Positions 11,934 to 24,029 of a stretch of 64,000 nucleotides of DNA are shown one piece after another. Origin of the DNA: Notamacropus eugenii (Eukaryota; Chordata; Mammalia; Diprotodontia; Macropodidae); assembly GCF_028372415.1 (NCBI RefSeq), contig NC_092879.1, forward strand, positions 64,681,651 to 64,745,650, in the 5' to 3' direction. The position numbers and the translations under genes are program-made. Position 1 is the first letter of the stretch; every line of letters starts with the position of its first letter. The notes beneath the pieces are model-generated. The model saw nothing but the letters and a program-made list of their open reading frames with translations, was not told where the DNA came from and ran no database searches.

Positions 11934-13262
11934 TGTATATATTTGTGTACGTGTTAGTGTGTGTGTGTGAGTGTAGGTGTGTGTGTGTGTAATCCCAAAT
12001 ACTGAGAAAAATTTCATGAGTTACAAATATTTTCTTTCCATGTAGGAATGTAAACAGTTCAACTTTAGTAAGTCCCTTATGACTTCTCTTTGCTGTTTAC
12101 CTTTACATGCTTCTCTTGATTCTTGTGTTTGAAAGTCAGATTGTCTATTCAGCTCTGGTCTTTTCATCAAGAATACTTGAAAGTCCTCTATTTCGGTGAA
12201 TGACCATTTTTTCTCCTGAAGTATTATACTCAGTTTTGCTGGGTAGGTGATTCTTGGTTTTAATCCGAATTCCTTTGACTTCTGGAATATCATATTTCAA
12301 GCTCTTCTATCCCTTAATGTAGAAGATGCTAGATCTTGTGCGTTCCTGATCATATTTTCACAATACTCGAATTGTTTCTTTCTAACTGCTTGCAATATTT
12401 TCTCTTTGACCTGGGAACTATGGAATTTGGCTACAGTATTCTTAGGAGTTTCTCTTTTTGAATCTCTTTCAGGAGGTGATTGGTAGATTCTTTCAATATT
12501 TATTTTGCCCTCTGGTTCTAGAATATCAGGACAGTTTTCCTTGATAATTTCATGAAAGATGATGTCTAGGCTCTTTTTTTGATCATGGCTGTCAGGTAGT
12601 CCTATAATTTTTAAATTGTCTCTCCTGGATCTATTTTCCAGGGTCAATTGTTTTTCCAATGAGATATTTCACATTCACTCTTCCATTTTTTCATTCTTTT
12701 GTTTTTTTAAAAATTTCTTCGTTTCTCATAAATTCATTAGCTTCCTTCTCTTCCATTCTAATTTTTAAAGAATTATTTAAGAAAGGGAGCTTTTGAACCT
12801 CCCTTTCCATGTGGCTAATTCTTCTTTTTAAAGTATTCTTCTTTTCATTGACTTTTTGGACCTCTTTTGTCAATTGAGTTAGTGTATTTTTAAAGGTGTT
12901 ATTTTCTTCAGCATTTTTTTGGGGTCTCCTTTAGCAAATTGTTGACTCGGTTTTCATTATTTTCTTCCATCACTCCCATTTCTCTTCCCAATATTTCCTC
13001 CACCTCTTTTACTTGATTTTCAAATCCTTTTTGAGCTCTTCCATGGCCTGAGACCATTGCATATTTATTTTGGATGTTTGGGATGCAGAAGCTTTGATTT
13101 TTATGTCTTCCCCTGATGGTAAGCATTGTTCTTCCTCATCCAAAAGGATGAGACAAAATACCTGTTCACCAAGAAAGTAACCTTCTATAGTCTCATTTTT
13201 CCCCTTTTTTGGGCATTTTCTCAACCAGTTACTTGACTTTTGGGTCCTTTGTCAAGAGTACT
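11026..13262 (-). mobile_element. HAL1 (half-L1), minus strand, 5'-truncated
   Basis: On the minus strand the element starts just upstream of ORF1 (13262), carries a degenerate ORF1 (about 13220-12110), then a purine-rich 3' UTR and an A-rich tail (the T/G run at 11026-11050). There is no ORF2. The 3' UTR holds a compound CT/TA/TG microsatellite (11860-11990) at the site where the other HAL1 copies have (CA)n. The N-terminal coding motif NETIEGYFLGEQ is intact (13163-13198), as is the coiled-coil region. Later parts are frameshifted. Agreement with the copies at 18614 and 59863 across the whole 3' UTR shows a true family, not a random L1 deletion. Confidence 0.85.
11860..11990 (+). repeat. 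Compound (CT)n(TA)n(TG)n microsatellite
   Basis: CT repeats at about 11860-11892, TA repeats with TG breaks at about 11893-11945, and TG repeats at about 11950-11990. It lies in the HAL1 3' UTR. Confidence 0.95.
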
Positions 13263-13291
13263 TCATATACCTTAAAGTGGTACACAAATAA

Positions 13292-13293
13292 CT

Positions 13294-13324
<31 letters not shown>

Positions 13325-13333
13325 ATGATGATG
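13292..13333 (+). repeat. (CTG)n(ATG)n trinucleotide repeat
   Basis: Five CTG units run directly into about nine ATG units. Confidence 0.95.
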
Positions 13334-13334
13334 T

Positions 13335-13645
13335 CATATCATAAATTCTTTTGTTTGGTAAATATAAATTCTCAATATTCTAGAATTTAGTGGACTAATC
13401 TACTAAGAACCAGACTCATATCTACTGCTTTGAACAGTTTTATTCCTGGTGAGTCTTGAATTGTACCTGGAGGCTGGGCAATCAACTTAGCTGTGAGGCT
13501 TAATCCTAGTAGAGGGCATACTAATCTAGCCTCCAATTTAGTTTACACCAAGGACTGAGCACATACTTCCTCTTACTGTGTTTGCTTCCACTGAAAACCT
13601 GGTTCCCATCCTGTCCCTTTTCACTGATTCAAGAATGAGTGGGCC
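13335..13645. other. No assignable feature
   Basis: No repeat family or coding signal was recognised. Confidence 0.45.
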
Positions 13646-13649
13646 AGAG

Positions 13650-13800
13650 TCTATAGATCTGGAAAGGATCATAGAGATCATCTAGTCATCCAGATACCTC
13701 ATTGTTCCAAATGGAGAAATTAAGATTCAAAGACTGGAAGTGACTCATCCAAGGTCATACAGCTACTAACAGACCCAGGACACCACGCAGGCTGTCATCT
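13650..13800 (+). mobile_element. MON1/MIR-type CORE-SINE
   Basis: The landmarks are 'tctagtcatccagatacc', 'atggagaaattaagattc' and 'ccaaggtcatacagctac'. Confidence 0.7.
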
Positions 13801-13884
13801 GTCAGTTCACTCAAGGCCCTGGATTTTGGAATGGACTTCAGAGACTGTGACACAGGCTTTGAAGTGGAGGTAAGTAAGCTTTCT

Positions 13885-14105
13885 AGGTTGTTCAGTGAAT
13901 AGAGCACTGCACGTGGAGTCAGGAAGAACTGAGTTCAAATCCAATCTCGGACACTTACTAGCTGTGTGAAGCTGAGCAAGTCACTTCACCTGTATGTGTC
14001 TCAATCCATTGGAGAAGGAAATGGTAAACCACTCCAATATCTTTGCCATGAAAATCAATTGCCAATATTGGTATCACAAAGGGTTGGACATGAGTGAATA
14101 AAAAG
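13885..14105 (+). mobile_element. tRNA/RTE-type marsupial SINE with target-site duplication
   Basis: It has a tRNA-like head ('gtgaatagagcactgc', 'gagttcaaatcc'), a body with 'gtgtgaagctgagcaagtca', and an RTE-type tail ('ccattggagaaggaaatgg', 'cacaaagggttggacatg'). It is flanked by a perfect 9-bp repeat 'aagctttct' at 13876-13884 and 14106-14114, marking retroposition by a LINE. The family resembles MAR1/SINE1. Confidence 0.88.
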
Positions 14106-14274
14106 AAGCTTTCTTGAATAGGGGTATGTTGCTATAATAATAATTCCTTGGAGTATTGTGGGGCTTGCATGAGGTAATGGACACAAAACTTTTTAAACCT
14201 TAAGTTTCCATAAATGTGAACTATTAACAACAACAAGGATAGAAACAATACAATTGCAAAAAGCAGTAACAGAT

Positions 14275-14375
14275 AACAGACTAGCCTGGGAGTCAGTTCT
14301 ACATCTGACACACACTACCTGTATGACCCTGGACAAGTCACTGATCCTTTCATGTCCCAGTGAATTCTCTACTAC
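14275..14375 (+). mobile_element. MIR fragment
   Basis: 'cctgggagtcagttctacat' followed by 'gaccctggacaagtcact' is the MIR head region. Confidence 0.55.
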
Positions 14376-14379
14376 ATGA

Positions 14380-15075
14380 TAGAGAGTTACCAAGGCATTT
14401 CTGATCTGCATCAGTAAAGGGATCCCTCACTTAGAGAGCTAGAACAATGAGAAAATCACAGGTCCCAACCACCCATTACTACTGCACAGTTTTTGTTTCC
14501 AGGCCATCCTGGAAACAAATGACTGTTTACAAGTTTCTTCAAGATGTGTTTACTGAAGTAAAATTCCATGTGATTTTAATGACCAATTGTGGCCTCAGGG
14601 AATGGTATGCATTTCCATCCTCTTGTTGGAGAGGTGAGGGGCTGTAGGTATAGAATATACATATATTGTCAGACCAAGTCCCCATGTTGTTTGTTTTAAC
14701 TACCTTTCTTTGTTATAAGAGAAGATTGGGGCAGAAAAACAAGGGAAAAGGCAAATCAGAAAATAAATGTGATGTAAAAACAAAATGCATCAATAACATA
14801 TGTATGATTATATATACATAGAATATGTGTATATGTACAGTTCAGAATTAAGAAATAAAACAAATACCCCAGAAAATATTCTTCCAGCTAGCCCTGAGAG
14901 ATCAGAATATTAAGTCTTAATTGTCTTCTTTCCTTACTCAAAACAAGTGGCATTATTTTTGGACATTTCCATCACGGTCAAGTTGTTTATCAACCCCTCC
15001 CAACCCCAATTTCAATTCCTTTGTTTAAAAATCCTTCTAGATCTACTAGTTGCCCATTTATTTGAACTCCATTAG
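14380..15075. other. No assignable feature
   Basis: An AT-rich stretch with TATA/TGTA runs lies at about 14790-14840. No gene or repeat family was recognised. Confidence 0.45.
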
Positions 15076-15077
15076 CC

Positions 15078-15083
15078 ATCATC

Positions 15084-15130
<47 letters not shown>
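15078..15130 (+). repeat. (TCA)n trinucleotide repeat
   Basis: About 17 tandem TCA units with one early interruption. Confidence 0.95.
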
Positions 15131-15134
15131 TTTG

Positions 15135-15310
15135 CATTTATATTGTATTTTCTAGTTCAAAAGATACTCTGCTCACAGTGAATCCATGAGGTTTTCAAAA
15201 GTTCAGTGACTTGCTCAAGGTAATGAAGCTAGTAAATAACAGAGCTGGGGTTTCCACCATTATCTTCCAACTTCAAAGCCAACAGTCATCCTACTATAGC
15301 AAACCACCTC
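15135..15310 (+). mobile_element. MIR fragment
   Basis: 'tgacttgctcaaggtaatga' followed by 'gctagtaaataacagagctg' is diverged MIR CORE. Confidence 0.6.
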
Positions 15311-15427
15311 TCAAATCTCTTTCAACATTGGTCAAATTCCCTGTTGAGAATTAGACAATTGTATTGCTTGGGATGCTAGTTACAATGGTAATTTAAATGA
15401 CAAGATCTTTCCTATTTATTAATAGAT

Positions 15428-15880
15428 CCATGTGACTTGCCTGGGTCACATGGAAGCCTGAGTCACATGAGTCTGTAGAGGGAGGAGTTTGCTTAAGGAG
15501 ATGGAACAGGAAGAGGCAGAGCTAAGAGTAAATTTGGTCATGAGAGCAGTCAGAGCTAGGAAGTATGCAGGCAAGCAGGTAGCTGACTAGCATGAGTGCA
15601 AGAGCTTGTTTGTGATTTTGTTTAAGGGGGCCTGCTTGTGATTTGTCTAATAGAGCTGGTTTGTGGGAAGCCTAGCAGGGGGATGGCTTGGGGATGGTAG
15701 TGCCCTCCGCATTGTGATTTTGTACAGATTATGCTGGATTTGGCTTTCTAGTGTCTGATTAAATGTTTTGGTTCTGTCTTCCTTGTGGAGAGTCTTTTGT
15801 ATTTCACAATTCAGAATTGTGCCAGCATCTTCATGGCTGCCTTAGGCGCTGTGAATATCATGTTGGCACTACACTAGTGG
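15428..15880 (+). mobile_element. Candidate solo LTR, ERVL/MaLR-like, old
   Basis: The stretch resembles marsupial ERV LTRs: repeated 'gtcacatgga/gagtcacatgag' near the start, 'ggaagaggcagagct' in the U3-like part, and 'attaaatgttttggttctg' followed by a GT/T-rich downstream part near the end. No internal viral genes are adjacent, so it would be a solo LTR. Ends are approximate and the family was not confirmed. Confidence 0.4.
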
Positions 15881-15889
15881 AGCAAGGAA

Positions 15890-16490
15890 AGGAGAAGAGT
15901 GAGGTGTCTGAGGTAGAGGGGGAGCAGCTGTAGGTCATAGTTAGAATCAGTGCACCAGGCTCCCATCCACACTGAAGTGGCCTTCAGGTGTTATATTTAA
16001 ACATAGTAAAGTAAGCTATCCACTCTAGTGTCTGGAAACTAGCCTTTAAAATGACATGCTGGCAAAATTCTATCATGCCAGGAGAGTGAGACTAGGAGAC
16101 ATGTCATATCTCTTCAGGGCAGAGCAATGTGACTGTTACCATCAAGTATTCCCATATATCACCCTTTTCATGTCTCTTTATGTCTCAAACTAAATGACCC
16201 AGCTGTCCCTTTGCAGTTAATTTCATGTAAATTTTGACATCAATGCAGGATTGGGCTGCAACCAGTACTCATCAGCTCAGGGCCAATTGTTACATTTTCA
16301 GTGTGAGCATTTACACTTCAGAAATCATCAAACTCTACAAATCTGGGACTGATATATTGTTTTGTTGACTAGTTTTGGACTTAACAAAATGATGGAGACA
16401 AAGGTAATAATTCAGATTAAACATAAAAGCCAGGTGTGTCTTTTTGTAAAGTTAGTTGTTAGACATTTACCAGCACACCCCTCCACAGCA
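15890..16490. other. No assignable feature
   Basis: No repeat family or coding frame was recognised. Confidence 0.45.
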
Positions 16491-16499
16491 CCCTTAGTT

Positions 16500-16610
16500 A
16501 TATTATGAAACAGAGTGGTCAGAGGTAAGAATAACCAGTTCCAAATCCCACCTTTGGCCCCCTACTAGTTGTGTGACCCTGGGGAACATCACTTAACATC
16601 CCAGTACTCA
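16500..16610 (+). mobile_element. MIR fragment, interrupted by the MITE to its right
   Basis: 'ccagttccaaatcccacc' followed by 'ctagttgtgtgaccctgggg' and 'atcacttaacatccc' is the MIR head and core. Confidence 0.7.
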
Positions 16611-16613
16611 AGT

Positions 16614-16943
16614 CAGTGCTTCTTAAACCGTGCAGTCTTAACGAAATAGATGGAAGTACTATAGGGGTCAAGAACTCACGACCCTTTCTCAAGTTTGCCC
16701 ATAGGGAATTTAGGGTTAGTTCTTGGTGTTATATGGCCTGAAGGCATGCACAGTGCAAAGTGTACTTCCTTTGTGTTCAGAACCAAGGCTGCAGTGAAGT
16801 TGCTCCAAGCTGCAAGGGCAAGTGCTACCAGAAACACCTTGGATTTGTTACTTGTTTACTTTTTAATTAATTTTTGGTCTTTGCATGTTCAGAAACCTTT
16901 TACTATTGCCAAATCATGGAGACCCACAGTATAAAAATCACTG
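16614..16943. mobile_element. hAT-like MITE (non-autonomous DNA transposon)
   Basis: The two ends form imperfect terminal inverted repeats: 'cagtgcttcttaaaccgtg' at the left and, reading inward on the other strand, 'cagtgatttttatactgtg' at the right, matching at 15 of 19 bases. CAGNG-type ends followed by a 'cttaaa..gtgg' stretch are typical of mammalian hAT MITEs. The 330-bp interior has no transposase frame. A clear 8-bp target duplication is not visible (flanks 'actcaagt' and 'ctaattcc'). Confidence 0.65.
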
Positions 16944-17221
16944 CTAATTCCAGGTGACAGGTGATAATAACCCAAACTAGGGTACAGATTTTGCGGGTTG
17001 AGAAAAAGAGATGAATTCTAGAGGTGCAGTTGGGTGTAGAATCAGCAAAACTTGGTATACTGATGTCCTTTTACTTTCTGTGAACCCATGCTCATGCTGA
17101 ATCTAAAATGCCTACAGGTATTTTACTGTTCTAAGTAATTTGATAATCTCTCTATTTTTCTTAGTTGCCTTTTTTCTCTCCCTCTTCATAAAAAGATTTT
17201 GTCAACGAATACCCATTTCAA

Positions 17222-17412
17222 CAAGATGAAGTAGTGGCACAATGACTTGGAGCCAGGAAGATCTGGGTTCAAATTCTGCTACAGACATATCCTAGCTGTG
17301 CAACCCAGCAAAAATCACTTAACCTCTCTGGGCCTCAGTTTTCTCATCTATAAAATGAGGAGTTTGGACTCAGCCTCCAAGGTCCCTTCCAACTGTCAAT
17401 TAATCAATGTCT
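17222..17412 (+). mobile_element. MIR/CORE-SINE, nearly complete
   Basis: It shows head 'gagccaggaagatctggg', A/B-box-like 'ttcaaattctgctacag', CORE 'acttaacctctctgggcctc', 'ctcatctataaaatgagg', and the tail 'ggtcccttccaactgtcaat'. Confidence 0.85.
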
Positions 17413-17414
17413 AA

Positions 17415-18345
17415 TTCTTGAATGAGTTAATAAGTTAGCCCATTTTCTACTGAAGAAATGCTGTAAGCATTTAATAAATACTTTTCCTCCATTCATTCGA
17501 TATTAGTAACACTTTCTGCTTCATATTTCCACTTCATTTTGTTCTACTGACTATCCTGAACCTCTGCTAAAGCCTGATTTATGTTGTAAGTGTGAGTCCA
17601 TCCCCTCAGGACATGTGTGATGTTGCCTTGAGTTCTTTATATTGCTCTGCTTTAAACAAACTAGATAACTCTTATTTTTTTAATTATGCAGAACCTCTCA
17701 ATCCCAACTTTAATCACAGAATTAAGAGATACACAGCTCAAACAACACAATTTCAGCAGTCACTCATTGGGTAATAAAGCTATATTGTCATGGTTTCTTC
17801 CTCACTCATAAAACTTTATTACGTTTGAAGTTCTGACATTTTTCTTCCCTTGGGTTTTATCAAAATACATAGTTTAGGAACCCAAGGGATGTTAATCTCC
17901 CTCTATGTGAAATTTTTCTACTTTGATGATTCCTTACAGAAGGAAAATTCCTAGATTTAATTCTAATAGACCTTAAGAATGAAAGAAGGCAGAGCAAAGT
18001 ATATTCTTCCAGCTCAACATCCTGACAGAATTGAATGACCTGACAGCTGTAAAACTGATACTATAGACTAATGTTCAGTTTATTAATATTTATAGTTTAA
18101 ATGAACATCACAAAGTCAGCCACAAACCTAAGAGATTTTTCCCACTGAAGGCTGATAATTTAAGTGACAAAGAGGTAAACCAATCATTTGACATAAAATG
18201 ACATGTTAAAATAATATAGGTGGTGATAAATGCGGTGTCATACAGTTACAGTGAAAAGTGTGTTCAGAGGTGAAAAAAAGTAGGAACATTGGGAAAAGGG
18301 CCTACTTAAGGGTTAAGAAAAGTCCAGCATGTATAGGAAATTACA
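17415..18345. other. No assignable feature
   Basis: Apart from a short L2/MIR-tail-like stretch at 17465-17490, nothing was recognised. Confidence 0.45.
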
Positions 18346-18349
18346 ACAG

Positions 18350-18475
18350 TGTCCCAAGATGACTAACTGCCAGGATTCTGGGATTAAATATACCTTGGTT
18401 CAAATGGTCCTCTAACACATACATGCTGCATGATTCTGGACTATCACTTAACATCTGAGTGTACCATTTAACTCT
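18350..18475 (+). mobile_element. MIR fragment, diverged
   Basis: 'aggattctgggattaaat', 'tgattctggactatcactta' and 'acatctgagtgtacc' follow the MIR head-to-core order. Confidence 0.5.
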
Positions 18476-18613
18476 AATTTGGAGTGAAATGTTGGCATGC
18501 ATTGGTAGAAGAAGTTCCTCCTCAGAAGTCCACTGCATTGGTGAAGTCAGAAGTCCAATATTTTTCTTGTTTTTAAAACATTTTTATTTATTTTGTTAAG
18601 AATTTCCCAATTA

Positions 18614-20567
18614 GGAGGCAGAGCCAAGATGGCAGAGTAGAAAGATGCACCTCTAGAAGCTCTGTCCCCACAGTCTGTAAAATACCTGTAAAAAGTTACT
18701 CTAAACAAATTCTAGAGCATCAGAGGCCACCAAATGATAGAGCGAAAGAGATTTCTAGCTCAAGGCAGCCTTGAAGGCTGACAGGAAAGGTCTATCGCAC
18801 CAGCACAAAGCAGAGTGCAACCCAGCCTTGGCTGCACATCAGCAAGGACAGGACTGGAGCAAGCTTCAAGGGGCCACCAGCAGCAGCTGCGATTCCCAGG
18901 TTCCTCTGCCCACAAATGTCTAAAGAAGCTTCAAAGGTCAGTGAGAAAGCTCTTTCATCTATGGGAGAAGGGACCAGGGTGCTCCTTCCCTAGCCCCAGC
19001 CTCAGGAAGCCCCAAGTGGTGGCAGCTTCCATTGCAGGATCCCTGGACTAAAGACACTAGAGGAATTGAGCTGTTGATCTGGGTCTCAGTCCTGAGTGGA
19101 GGCCCTGGGGTAAGGAGGAGGAGCACTAGCTGGCATGGTGGAGCTGGTGGAGGCTCTGAAGAGGGAATTCTACTGACAGATTCTGGGCAGAAAAGAGTGC
19201 TTGTAGTTGCTCCCAGGCCAGAGTTCAGGTCACGAGAGGAATAAACTCTTTTCCCTTGATTGTGCCACCTTGGAGGAACTGAGATCTTACAGGTCCCCAG
19301 AGTATACCCTCCTCTTGACAAAGGATTCAAAAGTCAAGTAACTATCTGGAAAAAATGCCCAAAAAGGGGGAAAAATAGAACTATAGAAGGTTACTTTCTT
19401 GATGAACAGGTATTTTCTTCCACCCTTTCAGATGAGGAAAAACAATGCAGAGGAAATCAAGGCTTCTGCATCCAAAACTTAAAAAATAATTATGCAATAG
19501 TCTCAGGGCATGGAGAAGCTCAAAAAGGATTTTGAAAATCATGTAAGAGAGATGGAGGAAAAATTGGGAAGAGAAATGAGAGTGATGCTAGAAAATCATG
19601 AAAAGCCAGTCAACAGCTTACTAAAGGAGGCCCAAAAATGCTGAAGAAAATAACACCTTTAAAAATAGGCTAACTCAATTGGCAAAAGAGGTCCAAAAAG
19701 TCAATGACAAGAAGAATACGTTAAAAAGCAGAACTAATCAAATGGAAAGGGAGGTTCCAAAGCTCACTGAAGAAAACAGTTCTTTAAAAATTGGAATGGA
19801 GCAGATGGAAGCTAATGACTTTATGAGAAACCAAGAAATTTTAAAAAAAAAAACAAAAGAATGAAGAAATAGAAGATAATGTGAAATATCTCATTGGAAA
19901 AACAACTGACCCTGGAAAATAGATCCAGGAGAGACAATTTAAAAATTATGGGACTACCTGACATCTATGATCAAAAAAAAAAAGCCTAGACTCCATCTTT
20001 CATGAAATTATCAAGGAAAATTGCCCTGATATTCTAGAAGCAGAGGGCAAAATAAATAATTAAAGAATCCACCCATCACCTCCTGAAAGAGATTCAAAAA
20101 GAGAAACTCCTAGGAATATTGTAGCCAAATTCCAGAGTTCCCAGGTCAAGGAGAAAATATTGCAAGTAGTTAGAAACAATTCGAGTATTGTGAAAATACA
20201 ATCAGGATAACACAAGATCTAACAGCTTCTACATCAAGGGATGGAAGGGCTTGAAATATGATATTCCAGAAGTCAAAGAACTAGGATTAAAGCCAAGAAT
20301 CACCTACTCAGCAAATCTGAGTATAATACTTCAGGGGAAAAATGGACATTCAATGAAATAGAGGACTTTCAAATATTCTTCATGAAAAGACCAGAACTGA
20401 ATTTAAAAATTTTACTTTCAAACACAAGAATCAAGAGAAGCATGAAAAGATAAATGGGAAAAAGAAATCATAAGGGGCATTCTAAAGTTGAACTGTTTAC
20501 ATTCCTACATGGAAAGATAATATTTGTAACTCTTGAGATTTTTCTCAGTATTTGGGTAGTTAGAGGA

Positions 20568-20611
<44 letters not shown>

Positions 20612-21322
20612 TACAGACATACACACATATACTTTTTCAATGGAGGGGAAAAGGGGGAGGTGAGAGGGAAAAAGTGAAGCTTACTCTCATCACATTTGTC
20701 TTAAGGAGGGAATAACATGCTCATTCAATTTGAAATGAAAATCTATCTTACACTACAGGAAAGTAGGGGAGAAGGGGAGAAGTGGATTGTGAGTGGGATC
20801 AGAGAAGGGAGGGCAAATGAGAGGAGGAGGGTAATTAGAAGTAAGCACTTTTGGGGAGGGATAAGATCAAAATAGAGAATATAATAAATGGGAGGCAGGA
20901 GAGGATGAAGGGGAATATAATTAGTCTTTCACAACATGATTATTATGGAAGTCTTTAGCAGAACTACATATATATAGCCTATATTGAATTGCTTACCTAC
21001 TCAGTGGAGATGAGTGAGGAGAGAGGAAGGGAGAGAAGTTGGAACTCAAAGTTTTAGGAATGTATATTGAGAGTTGTTTTTGCATGTAACTGAGAAATAA
21101 GAAATACAGGTAATGGGGTATAGAAATCTATCTTGCCCTACAAGAAAAGAAAGAAGATGGGGATAAAGGAAAGGAAGGGTGTGATAGAAGAGAGGAAACG
21201 TTTGGGGAAGGGGTAATCAGAATGCATGGTGTTTTGGGGTGGGGGAAGGGAAATGGGGAGAAAATTTGAAATTCAAAATTTTGTGGAAATGAATGTTGAA
21301 AACTAAAAATAAATAAATAAAT
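18614..21322 (+). mobile_element. HAL1 (half-L1), full 5' UTR through 3' end
   Basis: The head is 'ggaggcagagccaagatgg'. A 5' UTR of about 740 bases precedes ORF1, which starts near 19355. ORF1 is broken by several frameshifts and stops but keeps NRTIEGYFLDEQ (about 19373-19408), the coiled coil (19680-19860) and the RRM/C-terminal region up to about 20425. A (CA)n tract (20571-20608) and a long purine-rich 3' UTR follow, ending in an AAATAAAT-type tail. ORF2 is absent. Possible decayed target duplications are 'gaatttcccaattag' to the left and 'gaaaatatccgattag' to the right. Confidence 0.87.
20571..20608 (+). repeat. (CA)n microsatellite in HAL1 3' UTR
   Basis: About 19 perfect CA units. 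Confidence 0.97.
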
Positions 21323-21337
21323 GGGGGAAAATATCCG

Positions 21338-21755
21338 ATTAGAAGATGGTGGAATGAAAGCAGTTACTCACTAAATTCTAAGATGAACTCTTTCATACAA
21401 CTCTAAAAAGAGAATCTGAAGAAATTGTATAGTGGCACAACCCAGACTGTGACAGATTTCCAACCCAGGACAGAATGGAAGGTTGAGGGGAAGGTTCTGC
21501 TGCATGGGGCTGGAGAAGTACACAGTGCATAGTGCAGGGCTATACCAACACAGACCCTCCCATAGCAAAGCTGAGCAGGAAGCCCCGGGTCGCATGAAAC
21601 AGCAACACTGTGGAATCTCAAGCATCTCAGCCCAGGACAGGAATACAGTGGAACTGAGAGAGAGAGAGAACTACAGAACCCCAAGTACCTGCAGTGGCCA
21701 CTCCTGAGACTATCACCCTCCAGATTAAACGTCTGTAAGTCACCTACTTAAACTT
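21338..21755 (+). mobile_element. L1 5' UTR-like fragment
   Basis: It opens with 'agaagatggtggaatgaaag' and continues as an L1 5' UTR-type sequence ('gacagatttccaacccagga'). It stops where a second, different L1 head begins at 21757. No ORF1 of its own follows. Confidence 0.6.
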
Positions 21756-22356
21756 CCAGGAGCCAAGATGGCAGAGTGATGGGTAAATGCTATCTCTCTC
21801 CCTTTGTTGATCTTGAAAAACTCAGAGAATATTTTCCCAGGAAAAATCCTAGAACAGTGGGATTAGAAAAAGGGGTAAACTGTCTCTTAGCCCATGAGAC
21901 TAGGAAAATCACAAAGGGCGATCCCTCTTACTTTGGCTGAAGGAAACCAGTGATGGACCAGAGCTGTCCCAGAAAGCCGCACCTCAGTGAAAGAGGAGAT
22001 TCTGAGCCCCAGGGGAGTGGAGCTGCAACTGTCAATACCAGGATCCTAGGCATGCCTCAGCACAGTCAGTTGAATGGTGAAGATACTAGTGCAAACACTA
22101 GTTCACCAACCAGTGAGCCTTAACACAGCTAGTTCCAGGGTAACTCCAGGGAACCAGAAAGACTTCACCTGGCCTCTGCTTTGGTACATCAGCCAGCTCG
22201 GCACCAGATAAGCTACAACATTCTAGCCTCTAGTTGAAAAAACCAGAAGCCGCAATACACAAAGCCTCAAGTTCTAAACACAAGAACAGGGGGGCAGAGC
22301 CCCCTGTGCCCCGGAAGCAGAGATCCACTTTAAAATCCAAGAAAAAGGCGATCATC

Positions 22357-23440
22357 ATGAGCAAGAAGCAAACCAGAAAAGATAAGACCATAGAATCTTT
22401 CTGTGGGGACAAGGACCAAAACACGAATACCAAGAGGGAAGCACTGAGACTGTGCTCCCATCTGAAACTTCAGAAGGGAACATAAACTGGCCTCAAGCTC
22501 AAAGAGCATTCTTGGAAGAGCACAAGAAGAATTTTAAAAGCCAAATTGGGGAAGTAGAGGAAAAAGTGGCCAGTGATTTTTAAAATATGAAAAAAGAAAT
22601 CATGGAAGAATTTAAAAGGAAAATTGGACTAATGGAAAAGGAAACACAAAACCTAACTGGGAAAAATGGGCAAATGGAAAAGGAAGTACGAAAACTAACT
22701 GGAGAAAATAAATTCTTAAAAGGAACAACTGGACAGATGGAAAAGGAAATGCAAAAGATAACTGAAAAAAACAATTTGATAAAAATTAGAACTGGGCAAG
22801 AAGAAGCTAATGACTCCATAAGACATCAAGAATCAGTCAAACAGAATCTAAAGAATTAAAAGATAGAAGAAAATGTAAAATATCTAATTGGAAAAACAAA
22901 TGAACTGGAAAATAGATCCAGGAAAGAAACATGTAAGAATTATTGGTCTACCAGAAAGCCATGATGAAAAAAGAGTCTGGACAATATCTTCCAAGAAATC
23001 ATTAAGGAAGACTTTCCAGAAGTCCTAGAAGCAGAGGACAAGATAGTCATCGAAAGATTCTACTCGTTCACATGCTGAAAGGAATCACAAACTAAAAGCA
23101 CCAAGGAATATCGTTGCCAAATTCCAGAACTATAAAGTGAAGGAGAAAATACTGCAGGCAGCCAGGAAGAAACAATTCAAATATTGAGGAGCTACATTCA
23201 GGATCACACAGAACCTTGCAGCTTCTACATTAAAAGATCAGAAGGATTGGAATATGATATTTCATAAGGTAAATCAGCCTGAACTACAACCAAGAATCAA
23301 TTACCCAGCTAAATTGAGTATAATGTTTCAGGCAAGAAAATGGACATTCAGTGAAATAAGGGATTTCCAGACTTTTCTGATAAAAAGGCTATAGCTCAAT
23401 AGAAAATTCGATCTTCAAACACGTCTCAAGAGATGCACAA
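22357..23440 (+). pseudogene. L1 ORF1 remnant
   Basis: ORF1p is the RNA-binding chaperone of L1. The ATG at 22357 starts MSKKQTRKDKTIESFCGDK, a basic N-terminus with the same TI-E-x-F core seen in the HAL1 ORF1s. A heptad-rich coiled coil with repeated 'GQMEKE' and 'ENKFLK' blocks is open at 22587-22856. The RRM and C-terminal parts (about 22900-23430, including a QARKWTFSEIRDFQTF-like stretch) are readable only with frame changes. It cannot encode a full protein. Confidence 0.85.
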
Positions 23441-24029
23441 AAAGGTAAACAGGAAGGGAACAAACTTGCTATTCAATATGGACAAACTTTTTATAACCCT
23501 ATAAGGGAAGATGATATTTGTAAATCTAGAGAATTATATACTTATTATGATATATAAAAGGGATATACATAGATAGAGGGAGTGGGAATAAAGTAAATGT
23601 GATGATAAAATGTGATTTAAGGGTACATAGGGATTGTAAGAGGAGGAGAAAGAAAAAGGCAAATTGCATCACAGGAAGAGGCACAAAAACATGTTAAACT
23701 AGAGGAAAAGAGAGGAGGGAGATGAGCATTATTTAAGATTTACTCTTATCTGATTTGGTTCAAGGAGGGAACAACAAACTAAGTTAAGTATATAAATCTA
23801 TCTAGCTCTATAGGCAACAGGAGGAGAAAGGGGAAAGAAGAGAGGGGAGGCTAAAAGGGAGGGAAGAAGTAGTAAAGGAAAAGGGGAGTAAAAGGGAGGG
23901 GGCTGAAAGAAGGGAGGGAAGACTGAGGGAGGCAATAGTCAAAAATTAAAACTCTATTGTGAAGGGGAAAGGAGAAGGGAGAACTAAAAGCTTAATTGGG
24001 GGGAAAGAGGATAGAGGGAAAGACACAGA

